Positions 11,975 through 23,689 are shown, numbered from the stretch's first letter. The stretch is DNA of 64,000 bases from Gordionus sp. m RMFG-2023 (GCF_954871325.1 NC_088778.1:27203120-27267119); one strand, 5' to 3'. The notes: generated by a model from the sequence alone, not told the origin. Translations and numbers: made by a program.

Positions 11975-13480
11975 TAATATATATATGTATATAAATGCAC
12001 TGTAAGCCGTGATAATCCTTAAATGAGATATTAATCATAAATTATGTCCAATAAAAATCAAAAAAATAAAGTTTAAATATTTATGTAATTATTTATTATA
12101 TATTAACAACTTTTAATGGCCTAATTAATGACAAAAGCATTTATCAAATATTTGTGAGTGTTTTTATTTAAACAGTGGTTAATAAATTCGCTAAGTTAAA
12201 TAAAATCATTGTTAACCTTAGCTATTATTTGGATAAGTTTATTCGGGATATAGTTCATCTCCGAAATCCTTAAAATGAGGATATTTGGTTTACAATTTTA
12301 AATCCCTTTCTAAGGAGATTTTTACATCCGAAAAAAAATTTCTATTTTTACCGGAAATATATTTTAAACATATGTAGAGTATACCTACACCTATCATATG
12401 AGTTTCTGACAATTTCGCCATAAACTTTTGTGTATTTTTTTTTATAAGACTAGTTTAAAAGTTCAGAGCAAAATTATTGGGCAAGTACTCCACTCATGTT
12501 GAAGACATTCTGGTATGATCAGATGTTTTCAAATCGCTTCTTATAAATGATTTTAAATTGAGACATTTCGAATATCCTCATGCGAAAAAATCTATATAAT
12601 TTCTTTATTTTTGCAGTAAAAGAAGCTCAATAAATTTTAAGCTGAAGTAATTATTTATACAGTTGTGTTGTTATTAATCGTTTAATTTGTAAGCATTTAC
12701 AATTGAATTAAACCACACATTACCAAACAGCGACGAATCTAGAAACTTATTTCATTTATATAACGCTGCTGCAATGCTAACCTCCATTTTTCGTTTTTAA
12801 AAAAATCGTATATCTACATTAAATATATTTCAAGGTCTAAGTGAACTGAAATAGAGTTGATTGAACAAGGCATAGCTTCTAAATAAAATCTGAAAAGATG
12901 ATGTGTGTTTTAATTCACGATCTAGTAGAGGTTGGGGGGCTAAACCGGGCTTGGACAAAAGATTTTTCCTTCTGAAGGAGCCTTTTTTTTTAATCTTAAA
13001 ATTATACTAATTTGTGTAATTTTTTTTTTATAAAAAATTATCAAGAGCGGAGCTGGACAATGTAGAAAATTATTTTTATGGGGTAAGGGAAAAAAAAATT
13101 ATTTCGGATCGCGCCAAAAAAACATTTTACACCTCCAACAACCTTTAGTTTAAAATATATTTAATAAGATCATTTTGAAGATTTATCTTGATCAAAATTT
13201 TGAAAATTTTTTAGAAGATCATAAAATTGAATTATAAAAGATCTTTTTTACAGAAAAGATTTGGGAATTTTAGGTATAATTTAAAAATTTAAATTTAAAT
13301 CTCCCTATATATATATTTTTTAATATTCTTAAAAAATAATTTAAAAGAAAGATATAATTAGTAAATTTTTTGCCTTCCAATAATTAGGTATTGATATCTA
13401 ATTGCACATAACACCCGTTATATATAAATAACTTCATGTAATGAGTCAATCAAAATTAATGTTATTGGCATTAGAATCCC
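11975..13480. other. Mostly featureless AT-rich stretch
   Basis: The only gene-like item is the candidate exon at 12467-12512. A short run of coding-like sequence near 12720-12800 did not hold an open frame that I could defend. Confidence 0.35.
12467..12512 (+). CDS. Candidate mini-exon upstream of cyclase
   Basis: Between acceptor 'aaaagttcag' and donor 'TTCTG|GTATGA' lies a short open frame reading QNYWASTPLMLKTFW. Unspliced it continues YDQMFSNRFL and then stops. The aromatic-rich content is unlike the A/T background. It ends in phase 2, while the cyclase exon at 13889 needs phase 1, so at least one more exon would have to lie between them. This is speculative. Confidence 0.15.
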
Positions 13481-13483
13481 CGG

Positions 13484-13695
13484 TAGTTTTGTTAAACGTC
13501 CCGATTTGGGTCAATTTTTATAAACGGCCCGATAAAGATTTTAGCCAAAATATTATTATGTAAGTCACGAGAGTGGGCAAATAGAGGTCCTCTAAATCTT
13601 TCTGCCATCCATAAGCAAAATCTTAGAGTAAATTTTAATCAAGCTGTTTTTAAAAATCAACCAAAATCACGAATTTCAGGGATGGGTCAACCATC
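13484..13695 (+). mobile_element. Family C MITE, copy 3 (right end decayed)
   Basis: It begins TAGTTTTGTTAAACG and has the family C body ('cccgatttggg', 'aaacggcccgataaag', 'ggcaaatagaggtcc'). The right end near 13680-13695 ('gggtcaaccatcg') is degenerate. It lies just upstream of the first certain cyclase exon. Confidence 0.6.
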
Positions 13696-13888
13696 GTACC
13701 CCCCTTCACTTCCCCAACTAATTCATATTTAAATATACCTTATATATTTGCATAGAAAAAATCAACGAATGATAGAAAAGTTTTCCTATATCAGAATAGA
13801 CGACTTCGCACTTCTAAGTAATTATGATAATTTAATGTAATTTGTTATATAAAAAAAATTTTTTTTTATTATCCTTTAAAAAAATTAG

Positions 13889-16800
13889 CTCACGTGAATC
13901 TTCCCAATCGAACATACACCACTCCCATATGTGAAAATATGAAAAATCACCGGCAAGATGGGTGCATACTAAATAGCTCCAAAAATTTCATCTATCCAAC
14001 GGCATTCTGGTTTTATAGGAACTCTTGCCATACTGCGTCATTTTACAACGCCATTTTATACGCCATCATGTCTGTCGCACTGTTATATTTAAACTACTTC
14101 ATGTTGCACCGGAATGTGATTAGACTTAACCAAGAATACAATATCATATGCAAGCTCATAAACCTGAACAGAAAACGGGTGACAGATAATTTAGGCCGCA
14201 GTCTTGAGCTGCTTCATAAAATCCTACCTAGACATGTTTCTGATGGTTTGCTGAAAGGTCATTCGATAAGTCCAGAGTTTTACGATTCGGTTACCATCAT
14301 GTTTAATGATATAGTGGGGTTCACTGCCATCTCCGCTCAATGCACACCCTTACAAGTGAGTCTATATTATAAAATCTAACATTTTGGTCACACCTAAAAC
14401 GTATTTCCAGCATCTCACCAAAGCGTATTTGATTATTTGTACGATTTAAATACATTTTAGCCTGCATTAGCAAATTTAAAAAATCACCCATTATAATATA
14501 ATTCTTGATACCTTAATTATTTAGTTTTCACTTTAAAAAATAAATGAAAGATAAAATAAGTTGACTTATTATAATATCTGGTTTAGACCAAAATACCAAA
14601 AGTTATTCATTTTTTATGAATAAAATATGATTTCTTGTTATATTCAAAGTATGATCATATATAAACAAATAGACATTTCCTCGATTACGATTTAAGAAAT
14701 AAATCCAAGAATCAAAAGTTAAAATAGAACAAATGTGAGAGAAAAAAAAATGTTATTTTTTTCAAAATTAAACACCCATCTCATTCGAACTACTTAAGTT
14801 AAATTGTTTAACTATTTAGGGGTTATGATTTAAACCCTATTTTCCTACCGACAACTTATATTCAAATGCGAAATTTTGTTAAACATAACTTTGAATCGAT
14901 TAGGAAATAAAATTCTAATTCGGGGCCTCTTATGCATGCATGAATGTTAATTTTTTTTTTTAATTTATATAAAATATAAACGAGTAAGAGGAAATGTTTA
15001 TATTGGAGCAATACAATAAATAATCGCTTGTTATTGATCTGCGATATATATGTATATTGCTCATCATCTAATAAATATTTGACGAGGTCTTAGGTAGAAT
15101 AAATTATTTATAAAAAGAAGAATATCGTAATTTTAATAGATACAATTTTGGCATAAATAATATTATACTTTGTGTGTGTGATTCGAAATCAGCTATAATA
15201 TCTAATTATTTTTTCCACGAATCATACACTTATAAATACTATTTTTTGTTTTCATGAAAAAAATATATAAATTAAAATTTATTGCTAAAGAAAAATAAGA
15301 TTGCAAAAATAAAATTTAAAATAAAATAAATATTTTTAATTTTTAATATCCATTTTCGTATTCATTAATATACAATTTATACATTATTTTTATTTAAAGA
15401 AAAATGTAATGAAAATAATATTCTTTAGCTAATGGTCTAATGAGAAATTATAGAATCCCCCACACTAACGTATAGAGATCACCATTTAATTTTATCACCT
15501 GAATTAAGTTGAAACCTTTTGTAAATGTTAGACGACCATTTAAATTTATCACCTGATTAGGTTGAAAGCAGTGTAAATATGATTAGTAGCTCAAAAGTTA
15601 GGCATCTTATTCAAATCTGATCGTCTAGCGTATGATGACGGCCATCTAATTTTATCACCTGATTAGGTTGAAACCAGTATAAGTATGTCAGATTAGTAGC
15701 TCAAAAGTTAGGCATCTGATTCAAATCTGATTGTTGAACGTATGAGATGACCAGTATCACCTGATTAGGTTGAAATCTATTATAAATGTGTCAGATTAGT
15801 ATAACTCAAAAATTAGGTCTATGATTCAAATCTGATCGTCGAACGTATGAAGACGACCATTTAATTTTGTCACCTGATTAGCTTGAACCCTAGTACAAAT
15901 GTGTCAGCTTAGTAGCTCAAAAGTTAGCCAATGATTTATCCATAGGAGAGGCTTAAAAATTTTTTCGGGACATTGAATACAAACCTCGTTTTGACCTGCC
16001 TTCGACAGGGTCCCTCCTATAAAAAATTATTATATATTGTTGATATTTAAATGGTTATCTTTATATCATCTCCCTTAAATTTGGCTGAAAATATATTAAT
16101 TCTAAAATATGCCAATATTTTGTAATTTATAAGTGTTCGATTTTAACCAGTATAGTAGAGTAGCCAACATGAATGTAATTATCAACAAATAGTTGGCCAA
16201 ACTTACGAATAAAAAGCGACTGAAAGCATTTTCCTGAAAATGTTATTCAATCAATTGTAAATTAATTTAATACGTTTGACAATAGGAAGAAAAAAATTGG
16301 AATTATGATAGAATGGAAATGTTTGATTAGTACTTTTAATTCCATAAAATAAAAAGTCTGAAACTTATACCAAACCATTAGGTGAAGCTTTATTAGAGCA
16401 TTTTATTGTTTTATTCGTGGTAGATATTTTAAAGGGGAAAAGAATTATTGGCAAAAAATAAAAAATTGTAAAAATTAGCATCATGTCCGAACGGAGAATA
16501 TAGAAGTTAGCTATTTGCCTTAATATTTATAGCATTAATTCTTCCACCAATTAGCCCACAAAAAAAATAACTGAATTACTAAGAAAATGCAAACTATGAT
16601 ATCACGCCTTAAAGATAAAATAATATTATCTTTATGTCAATAACTAGTGCTTATTTCAAACTTTTTAGTTCTTTAACCCGTTTGAAGATAGTTTTTAATA
16701 CAAAAAACATCATTGGAAAAATAAAAATAAATTGTCAAGATTGACATCATGTTAGAAGGGAAATCATAGAAGCAATGAACAATGTAAGGCATGATTAATA

Positions 16801-17753
16801 TCTACTAATTTATCATAAATTTTTTTAAATCAATAAATAAAAACTAGTTATAAGTCAAATAAAAATTACGACATGCCTTCGGCCGAGTCTTGAATATCGA
16901 ATTTTAAAATTACGATTCAAAAGTCAGTTACGCTTAAATACATTGAAGTTTTTCCCCAATTAAAAATATTTTTGAATCTTATGATTGATTCTATGATCTT
17001 TATAAATATAGATGCTGCTTGTTCTTTTCAGTTTATTCATTAGATATTTAACAATTCAAATTATATTTATAAATCTAATTTATTTAGCAATATAAATTAT
17101 ATTTATAAATATCTAATTTATACAATATAAATAAAATATATTACTAACTTATAAATAATTGTTTTGAAATAAAAAATAGTGGGTTATAGGGAATTAAACC
17201 CTAACCCCCCCCCCTCTTGTCTACGCCAACATATAAGTAATTTTATTCTTTATTATATACCAGGTTTTAAATCTTCTCCATCATTTATATACCTTCTTCG
17301 ACAAGCGCTTAGACTATTATGATGTTTACAAAGTTGAAACTATAGGAGATGCCTATATGACATGCAGTGGACTTCCCAGAAGGAATGGGACTCGCCACGT
17401 GGAAGAGATCTGTTTATTAGCTCTCGATCTAAACTCCCTGTGCCACACAATCGAGATGCCCCATAAAAAGTCAAAATATGTTGAAATCAGAATAGGCATT
17501 AATACTGGTAATGCCTTAAACGTTTATTTTATTGTATATTTAAAAATATTAGATTTACTAAACACATTTTCAAAACAACTAAATAAGGTTAATCAATGAT
17601 TAAAAAAAAATAATGATTATTTAAATGTATATTTTTACAAAAAATATTTTTAAGGTTCAGTAGTGGCTGGAGTCGTTGGAGTTAAGATGCCTAGATATTG
17701 TTTATTTGGAGATGCTGTTAATGTAGCTTCAAGAATGGAATCTACTAGTGAAA
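13889..17753 (+). CDS. Membrane guanylate cyclase without kinase-homology domain (partial, 3 exons)
   Basis: This makes cGMP from GTP at a membrane. Exons are 13889-14355 (acceptor 'aaaattag', donor CAA|GTGAGT), 17264-17507 (acceptor 'ataccag', donor G|GTAATG) and 17655 to about 17747-17753. Phases agree throughout. The first exon has about 45 lumenal or extracellular-type residues including three Cys, a membrane helix ([18 protein letters not shown]), about 40 linker residues ([16 protein letters not shown]) and the start of the catalytic domain. Catalytic signatures: metal-binding Asp in FNDIVGFT and in VETIGDAY, guanine-specifying Glu (VETIGD) and Cys (PRYCLFGD), and the transition-state Asn/Arg in NVASRMES. 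Receptor cyclases normally have a kinase-homology domain between membrane and cyclase; here only a short linker is present. NIT-domain cyclases have such a layout, but I have not identified an NIT domain. The 5' exons and the last 30 or so catalytic residues are not securely found. Intron 1 is 2.9 kb and intron 2 is 147 nt. Confidence 0.88.
15476..15945 (+). repeat. Tandem array of about 105-bp units with tRNA-promoter-like boxes
   Basis: There are about four and a half head-to-tail units. The box 'tatcacctga' recurs at 15493, 15547 (short unit), 15653 and 15755, with a 'gtcacctga' form near 15868. Each full unit has 'gaccatttaattttatcacc', 'taggttgaaa', 'gattagtagctcaaaagtta' and 'gattcaaatctgatcgtc'. 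'TAGCTCAAAAGTTAGG' resembles a tRNA D-arm or box A, and 'GATTCAAATCT' resembles box B, spaced more closely than in a tRNA. The array lies inside the cyclase intron. Confidence 0.8.
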
Positions 17754-17854
17754 GTTATTAATCATTATTTTCTTTATAAGAGACGATATGATTAAAAATT
17801 AAAGGGCGTATTTTATATTAGAGTCATGAATCGAATATTTAAAAAGGACCGGCT

Positions 17855-17985
17855 TAGCCGTTCCATAACCCTGCATTCACACTTTAGCATGAATTCGTGG
17901 CGTCTACAAAATATGCTACTTTCTTGTATTCTTTCTCGCAAATTTTATATACTTCGCCACGAATATGGGCTAACTGTACTAAATT
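17855..17985 (+). mobile_element. Family D palindromic element, copy 2
   Basis: 'ccctgcattcacac', 'atgaattcgtggcg' and the opposing 'cttcgccacgaat' followed by 'gggctaactgta' form the family D foldback. It lies just after the third cyclase exon. Confidence 0.6.
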
Positions 17986-17987
17986 CT

Positions 17988-18060
17988 GGGTGAGTGGGGC
18001 TACTCTTTTTTCAAGGTCTGAGTTCAATCCGACCCTATCTTCTTATTTCCATAAATAGTT
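17988..18060 (+). repeat. tRNA-like SINE head (weak)
   Basis: 'ctgggtgagtggggc' resembles a box A or D-arm. About 30 nt later 'gagttcaatccgacc' resembles a box B or T-arm. The spacing suits an RNA polymerase III promoter of a tRNA-derived SINE, but I do not see a full cloverleaf. Confidence 0.3.
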
Positions 18061-18954
18061 AAGATCTAACTAGTGTACTCTATCTCCTTGTAGCTCGCTA
18101 CGCATAGACTCTCCCCTTGTTGTTTTAGTCTAGTTCTATTACTATTTTTTTTAAAATCTTATTCATCACATTTCGGCTGTGAATTGTTGGGATGGTTAAT
18201 CTTTATTACTAATAAATCGAGTAAGTCTAAAATAAATTTTTTTCCTACAACAAGTCATAAGTTAAAAGAAAAGAAAGATATAATGAAGATAGTTAATAAA
18301 TTTTAAGTAAAAAGTTTCAAATTTTAATTTTCTGTATCGTTTTTAACATTTTATAAATAAATTTACAATTATGCAAGTGAGAAATGACACGTGGCGTATC
18401 CCTGATTTTCGTAAAAGAAAGAAAGGCTTTTGGTTGAATCTTTCCCTACCATTTATTGGATTATTTTTAGATTTCCTATTTGAAGAAGAAATTTGGCTAG
18501 ATTCCATATTTTTCAAAAATTATATATATATTTGGGTTTTATTTTTTTTCAAGAAAAACATTTTTTTAAAAATAATATCTTAGATATTTTAACGGTTTAT
18601 AATGACATTTGACTTTAATTAATCCTTAATTAGATCGAAATTTAATCTAATTGCGCCAAAGTTTAAACATGTCATTTCATATAACCCTTTTAGTGTAAGA
18701 AAAAAAAATATGTTTGAATTACACAATTAAAACGTTTCATTAGTTGCTAAGCCACCAAATTTAATTCAATGAAATACAAAATATTCATTTTATAGACTAA
18801 ATAAAGTTTAAATCATAATAAATATAACCATATGGTACTAATTGTTTAACAGAAATCTGTGCGAATTCACTAACTGTATGCCTCTTACCACAATTAAAAT
18901 TTACATGTATTTTATCAATAATTTGTAACTTATTTCTAAGTTATTTTATTGCAG

Positions 18955-19030
18955 GGGGTAAAAGTATGCTCCTAAGAGAAGAGATAATCTAAGCATATTA
19001 CCTCCATGTTTTCAAGATGCTGACAGATAG
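18955..19030 (+). CDS. Candidate terminal exon of the guanylate cyclase
   Basis: A strong acceptor ('taagttattttattgcag') ends at 18954. Joined to the third cyclase exon (phase 1), the frame reads GKSMLLREEII and stops at once. The family would normally continue with about 30-60 more catalytic and tail residues. A second reading from the internal AG at 18964 gives YAPKRRDNLSILPP and CFQDADR, then a stop at 19028, which looks like an ordinary C-terminus but needs different phasing. Either way, conserved sequence is missing between 17753 and here. Confidence 0.25.
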
Positions 19031-19039
19031 CAATCGAAT

Positions 19040-20390
19040 CAGTACTGTTCTGGTCTAGAATTTCGTTTCTTTAAAACATATTTTGCGAATATTATATATA
19101 TACATATTATATAAATAATTTGAAAATCATATTCCAAAAATATCTACCCCTGCCCATGACTAGATTTTATTTTATATTTATAAATAATTAAGGATCGAAA
19201 GGAAGGGGGTGGGGTGGGGTGGGGTGGGAGTTGTTATATAAAAATTGTATTTAAAAAAAAGGGTTGGGAGAGGGACTATTGATTCAAACAACCCGACCCC
19301 CATATATTCTAATGAAATTATTATATCATGCCCACCACCGCGATAGCGGGCACTGGATCTTACTAAAAAAACAAGGTCTGCCTAGTATATGATATGAAAA
19401 ATTCTTTTCGACGAATTTATTTTTTTTACGAAGAAAGGGAAAAAAATTATCCCGAGTAAAATAAAAATAAAATTTTTTAATAATAAAAAATTGGCCGAAA
19501 AAGAACATCTGTAAGACCGGTCGGGTTCGGCCTATTTTATGGAACCGACTTTGTACTTTGAACCGCAACCTTTACATTTAATCGACTACTTTTTAAATAG
19601 AAAAAAAATAATATCTAATTAAATTTTCTAATATATACCTTGAAATAAAAGAAGAAGAGGAAAAAAAATCTATTTCTCTTATTAATATATTTATTCTTGT
19701 TTATTTAGGTTTCAACTATTTCAAATACGTATGTAAATATTTATAAAATGATAAATTTGTGCCTTTTTTCAATATTTTATATTCTTAATTTAATTAATTA
19801 TTACCTTTCGATGAATAATTTATTAAAAATAGGAATAATTTATTAAAAATAGGAATAATTTATTTCATTTTTATATTATACTATATTACTGAATCTATCT
19901 AAACCCTTTCTCTTTTTTTTAAAAAAAAAACCTCCAATATACCTTCCTTGTTAAAGATTGATTATAAATATCATAAAAAATTAATGAATTATGATGGTTT
20001 AGCTTTAAAAAATTAAATATCTATTAATATAACAATATTAATAATCCTAATTACAAGATTTAAGGTGCAACCATCTAGAAATTTGCTAAATAGCGAACCG
20101 AATTTTATCAAAACTGTGCCCTAAATCTGGTTTAAAAATTAGCGAAAATTTAATAAGAAACTTTTAGAAGTTTTAAATTTTGATCAAATCGTATGTTAAA
20201 TTTTTTTTAAATTTTCTATAATTATATTTTAAGAACACCTTTTAGTTTTTATATTAAAAAAATACCTCGTTTTTTTTTTCGTTAGAAAGTTTATGAATTA
20301 TATTTTTGCCTAAAATGCAATAAGGCCCACTTTTATTTTAATATATATTACCGGAATCACGCGGTTGTTTACTATGTTCTATATTACCAT
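19040..20390. other. Non-coding, G-rich simple repeat then AT-rich
   Basis: I saw no gene. The (GGGGT)n tract at 19205-19228 is listed separately. The open frame on the minus strand at 19326-19568 is low complexity and I do not accept it. Confidence 0.4.
19205..19228 (+). repeat. (GGGGT)n tract, G-quadruplex candidate
   Basis: Five consecutive G-runs of 3-5 bases are separated by single T. This fits the G-quadruplex rule G3+N1-7 repeated four times and is exceptional in DNA this poor in G+C. Confidence 0.8.
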
Positions 20391-20470
20391 ACCGCGTAGC
20401 GGGTTGGTCACTAAGTTGGCTTCAAGAAAAAACCCTGATTCTCGATGGATTCAAATCCATGACTAACTTT
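20391..20470 (+). repeat. tRNA-like SINE piece
   Basis: 'gtagcgggttggtcactaag' is D-arm-like. 'ATGGATTCAAATCCAT' forms a 5-bp T-stem with a box B loop about 50 nt later. The anticodon arm is not convincing, so I call it tRNA-derived repeat, not a tRNA gene. Confidence 0.35.
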
Positions 20471-20656
20471 TTGATACACATACTTATCGATAAAAATTAT
20501 ATATAAAATTATGACGTTCTCTAATATTTTAATAAAAGATTTTTTAAAAAAATTAATGACGTTCAACGATATACATACATACATCTTTAACCTTAGAATA
20601 TAGAAAATGGTTTCTAAAAAAATTTCTAAATGTAGACAAAAACATGGGTCGGTAAC

Positions 20657-20868
20657 TAGTGTTGTTAAACGGCTCGATTTAAGCCGGATTTAAAAACGGC
20701 TAACTTAATATTTTAACCAGAAAATTATTGTCTAGGCCTCGAGATTTCGTTAATAGATATTCAACCCTTTGTGTCACCTAGGAGCAAGGTTTGCATACTA
20801 TTTTTCTTAATAAATTATTTAGTTAGCCGTTTTTATAAATCGGCTCAAAATGAGCCCCGGTAACAATA
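20657..20868 (+). mobile_element. Family C MITE, copy 4
   Basis: It begins TAGTGTTGTTAAACGGCTCG, contains 'taggcctcgagatttcg' and the closing arm 'ggctcaaaatgagcc', and ends near 'ggtaacaata'. It is non-coding. Confidence 0.75.
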
Positions 20869-21208
20869 AGATTATATATTTTTTAAAAATATTTAATGTA
20901 GCAACGAACGTTATTGTATCAAAGGAGAGTGTTAAAATATATTTTAACAGAACATCAGTGGTCTTCACACGCTTATATTACATTGGCATTATATTTAAAA
21001 AAACGAGCATTTTGTAGAGTGTTTTTAACATATTTACACTCTAAGCAATTTCTGTAGATCCATAACAAATTTTATAATTTTATAATAGTTAAACTTAAAA
21101 TTATTGTTAAGACACCCTTTACTTGTGTTTCGCAATCCCGAATTGTTTTAAATATTATATTTCTTAATACATTTGAACCTTTTACTATACCATAGCGTCG
21201 CCCCTGAT

Positions 21209-21395
21209 TAGTGCTGTTACGGCTCGATTTGAGATGATTTTTAAAAACGGCTAACTAAATATTTTTACCAGAAAAATATAAGGCAAGACTAAAGATCTTG
21301 CTAGATGGCACAAAGGTTTGACATCTATTAGCGAAATCTCAAGGCTTAGGTCAATATTTTTTTTGGGCTATAACATTGGGCCGTATAACAACAAT
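21209..21395 (+). mobile_element. Family C MITE, copy 5
   Basis: It starts TAGTGCTGTTACGGCTCG and has a family C body in which the 'ggcacaaaggtttgacatc' block is inverted relative to copy 4. It ends near 'gtataacaaca'. Confidence 0.65.
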
Positions 21396-21399
21396 ACTC

Positions 21400-23320
21400 C
21401 TTGATGTATACATTACAAATATTTTGAAATTTAAATTGTTTTTAAATAACACTTGCACACATTTTTTTTAAATGATTTCCCTCAGATATTTTTTCTTGTC
21501 CCAACTATAATTTTTTTAGTATAATCTTTCAAATATAAACTTTTTGAAATGATATAATTTATATTCTTTAAAAATTTCCAGATGTATGATAAAATATATA
21601 TATACATGGATTTTATTATTAGGTTTAAATTTCCTTTTCTCTAATAGTTTTTTATTTTTTTATCTATTTTCAACTTTATAGATTAATAAAATTTGTAAAC
21701 GAATGGAGTCAAAATATTTAAAACTTCATTGTCAGGTAGGTGGCAAATAAATTATTTTAAATAATTTAAATTTATTTTAGTTTTGTCTGAGATAAATATT
21801 GGTAGTTTTATTTATAATTTTATATCATAAAACTGGTTAACTATTAATTCCTTTCTAGGTGAAAAGGATGTCCTTTATATATATATATATACATATTGCA
21901 TAAATTGTTCGAAAATAATGTTAACCCTTGAAAGCATTCGGAGAGGTTAGATATGTCTAATATGATAATTTTTTTTAAAACTTAATCCCATAATAACAAA
22001 TTTATAAAAGTTATTTTGGACTTCTACATACCAATGACGATTTACTATACCCTTACAACCATTGGCGTACGCAGCGGGGGGGGGGGGAGACAGGGGGACA
22101 AATCCCCCCTTAAAGCCAAAAAATGCAGATGCCGAATATATTTTTCAAAAATATTTTTGTTTAGAGTGTTGTGCAGATTTAAATTAAAGATTTCCATATT
22201 TTTTAATTCGTTTGTAAATAAAAATTTTAACTTGTAAAAATTGATAAGAATATATAAATATGTTATTTTAACAACTTTTTACAAGTCAAATTATTTTATT
22301 TTCAAATAAATTAATAAATATGTGTTTTGAATTAAATTTACACAGTACATATTAATTTATATTTGTTAATATTTATTCCTATCTCATATTAAATATATAT
22401 TTAATTACATTTATTATCACATTCATAACTAAGTTTATCAATTAATTTCGATTTCAAGTTTTCCGGCGTAATATTATCATATTACTTCAAATTTTTAGTG
22501 GCTTAATATTTATCTATCATTTTTAAATTTTTAGTCAAATAATAATTATTCTGAAATTGTCCGACAGGGAGAAAGAAATCGCAACCTTACTACGAGATAG
22601 AGTTTTCGCCATAGCAGTAACAGCTTTTATGTAGTTAGAAGAGCCGATTATTTGCTATTACTGACATATCACAATGGCCTGAAAGAAATTTTTCCTTAGA
22701 AGCAAATTATTGGATTCAATGCTTATTCCAAATTTTTTTTCTCATTAGAATGTACAACTATTTTATGTATTATTGACTTGATTAATAAGATGAAAATAGC
22801 GGAGAGCATTTTATTAGAATTCAAGGAAATTAGGGCTAATGTTTATAAAGAATTTCATGTTTTATATGTTATTGTTAAGTCAAAAGCAGAGCTATACGTA
22901 TTTAATATTTGTCTCACTCGACTTGCAGCAAGGCAAGCTCACAGAAAACATTAATATAGGATCAGTAGAAGAGTATATCTTAGATACAAATACATTTATA
23001 AACCAAATAAATTAATGGTTTTTAATTCATTATGCAGCACTTATTCATCTGCAAATATTATTTCCATAAAAGCTTTCCAACCTTTTTCAGATGGTGATAG
23101 AAAAAAATATTTGTTGATCTTATGATGCCTTATTAGCTGAATAACTATGTTTATAAGATTAACTATGGTTAATGCAGTCCCAAAAAATGCCATGGATGCT
23201 CTGCATTAATTCAACCACATTTTAGATTATATTCCCAATGTATTAAAAGGGTTTATATATATTAGCAACTCTTCCCCATAGTAAACTAATGAGAGAACAT
23301 TCTCTTTTTTAAGAAGAATA
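21400..23320. other. Non-coding stretch
   Basis: I saw no accepted gene. A G-run with 'gcgtacgc' lies at 22062-22115. A short GC-richer island at 22557-22640 has the open words SDREKEIATLLRDRVFAIAV followed by a possible donor (GTAACA). It is too short to assign and could be a stray exon. The segment at about 23150-23315 resembles 110-265. Confidence 0.35.
22062..22115 (+). repeat. gcgtacgc box with long G-run, copy
   Basis: 'ggcgtacgcagc' is followed by an unbroken run of 13 G and then 'agacaggggg' and 'cccccc'. It belongs with the similar boxes at 4471, 17200 and 24086. Confidence 0.5.
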
Positions 23321-23321
23321 A

Positions 23322-23676
23322 CAGAGCCCTGCAGAGGTACCATTTGCAGGGCACGGCCCGGATTTTTTTAAAGATTTTTACGGCTAAGCTCAATTTTCAG
23401 GCTCGGCCCGGCCTTTTTTAAAATAAAATTTTCAGGCCTGATCCGGATTTTTTTAAAATAAATTATATTTATTTTTGATTTTTATAGCTAATAATAACGA
23501 TTTCAAATATAGGCTGTTTTAAAATATACAGTCCGGCCAGGATATTTTTTTAAAAAAAATTTTCAGGCCCGGCCTAAATGTTTTTTTTAAATTCAGGTTC
23601 AGCCCGGGTGTTTATTTTTAAAAATTTCGGGCCCTACCATACGGTCCAGCCCGGGGGCCAGGCCTGCAGCTCTCTG
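23322..23676 (+). mobile_element. Family A hAT-type MITE, copy 2
   Basis: The ends are CAGAGCCCTGCAGAGG and CCTGCAGCTCTCTG. The core has 'ttatagctaataataacgat', and repeated GGCCCGG arms make it longer (355 bp) than other copies. The target duplication is not clear (aagaataa against aaaaacat). Confidence 0.75.
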
Positions 23677-23689
23677 AAAAACATACCAA

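Noticed and set aside
15476-15945. Could the tandem array be a CRISPR?
   Set aside because: The unit is about 105 bp with no alternation of short identical repeats and unique spacers, and the genome is eukaryotic.
18371-18583. Frame with QVRNDTWRIPDF, faintly like the IHVS..T..L part of guanylate cyclases
   Set aside because: There is no acceptor before it and a stop lies just upstream. The likeness covers about ten residues, after which the frame becomes low-complexity Phe/Ile. It was not good enough to add to the cyclase model.
19326-19568. Minus-strand frame of 80 codons
   Set aside because: Phe/Lys-rich translation of A/T runs with no splice context or motif.
22016-22237. Plus-strand frame of 73 codons through a G-run
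   Set aside because: The frame crosses a poly-G tract and a repeat end, and the composition is not protein-like.
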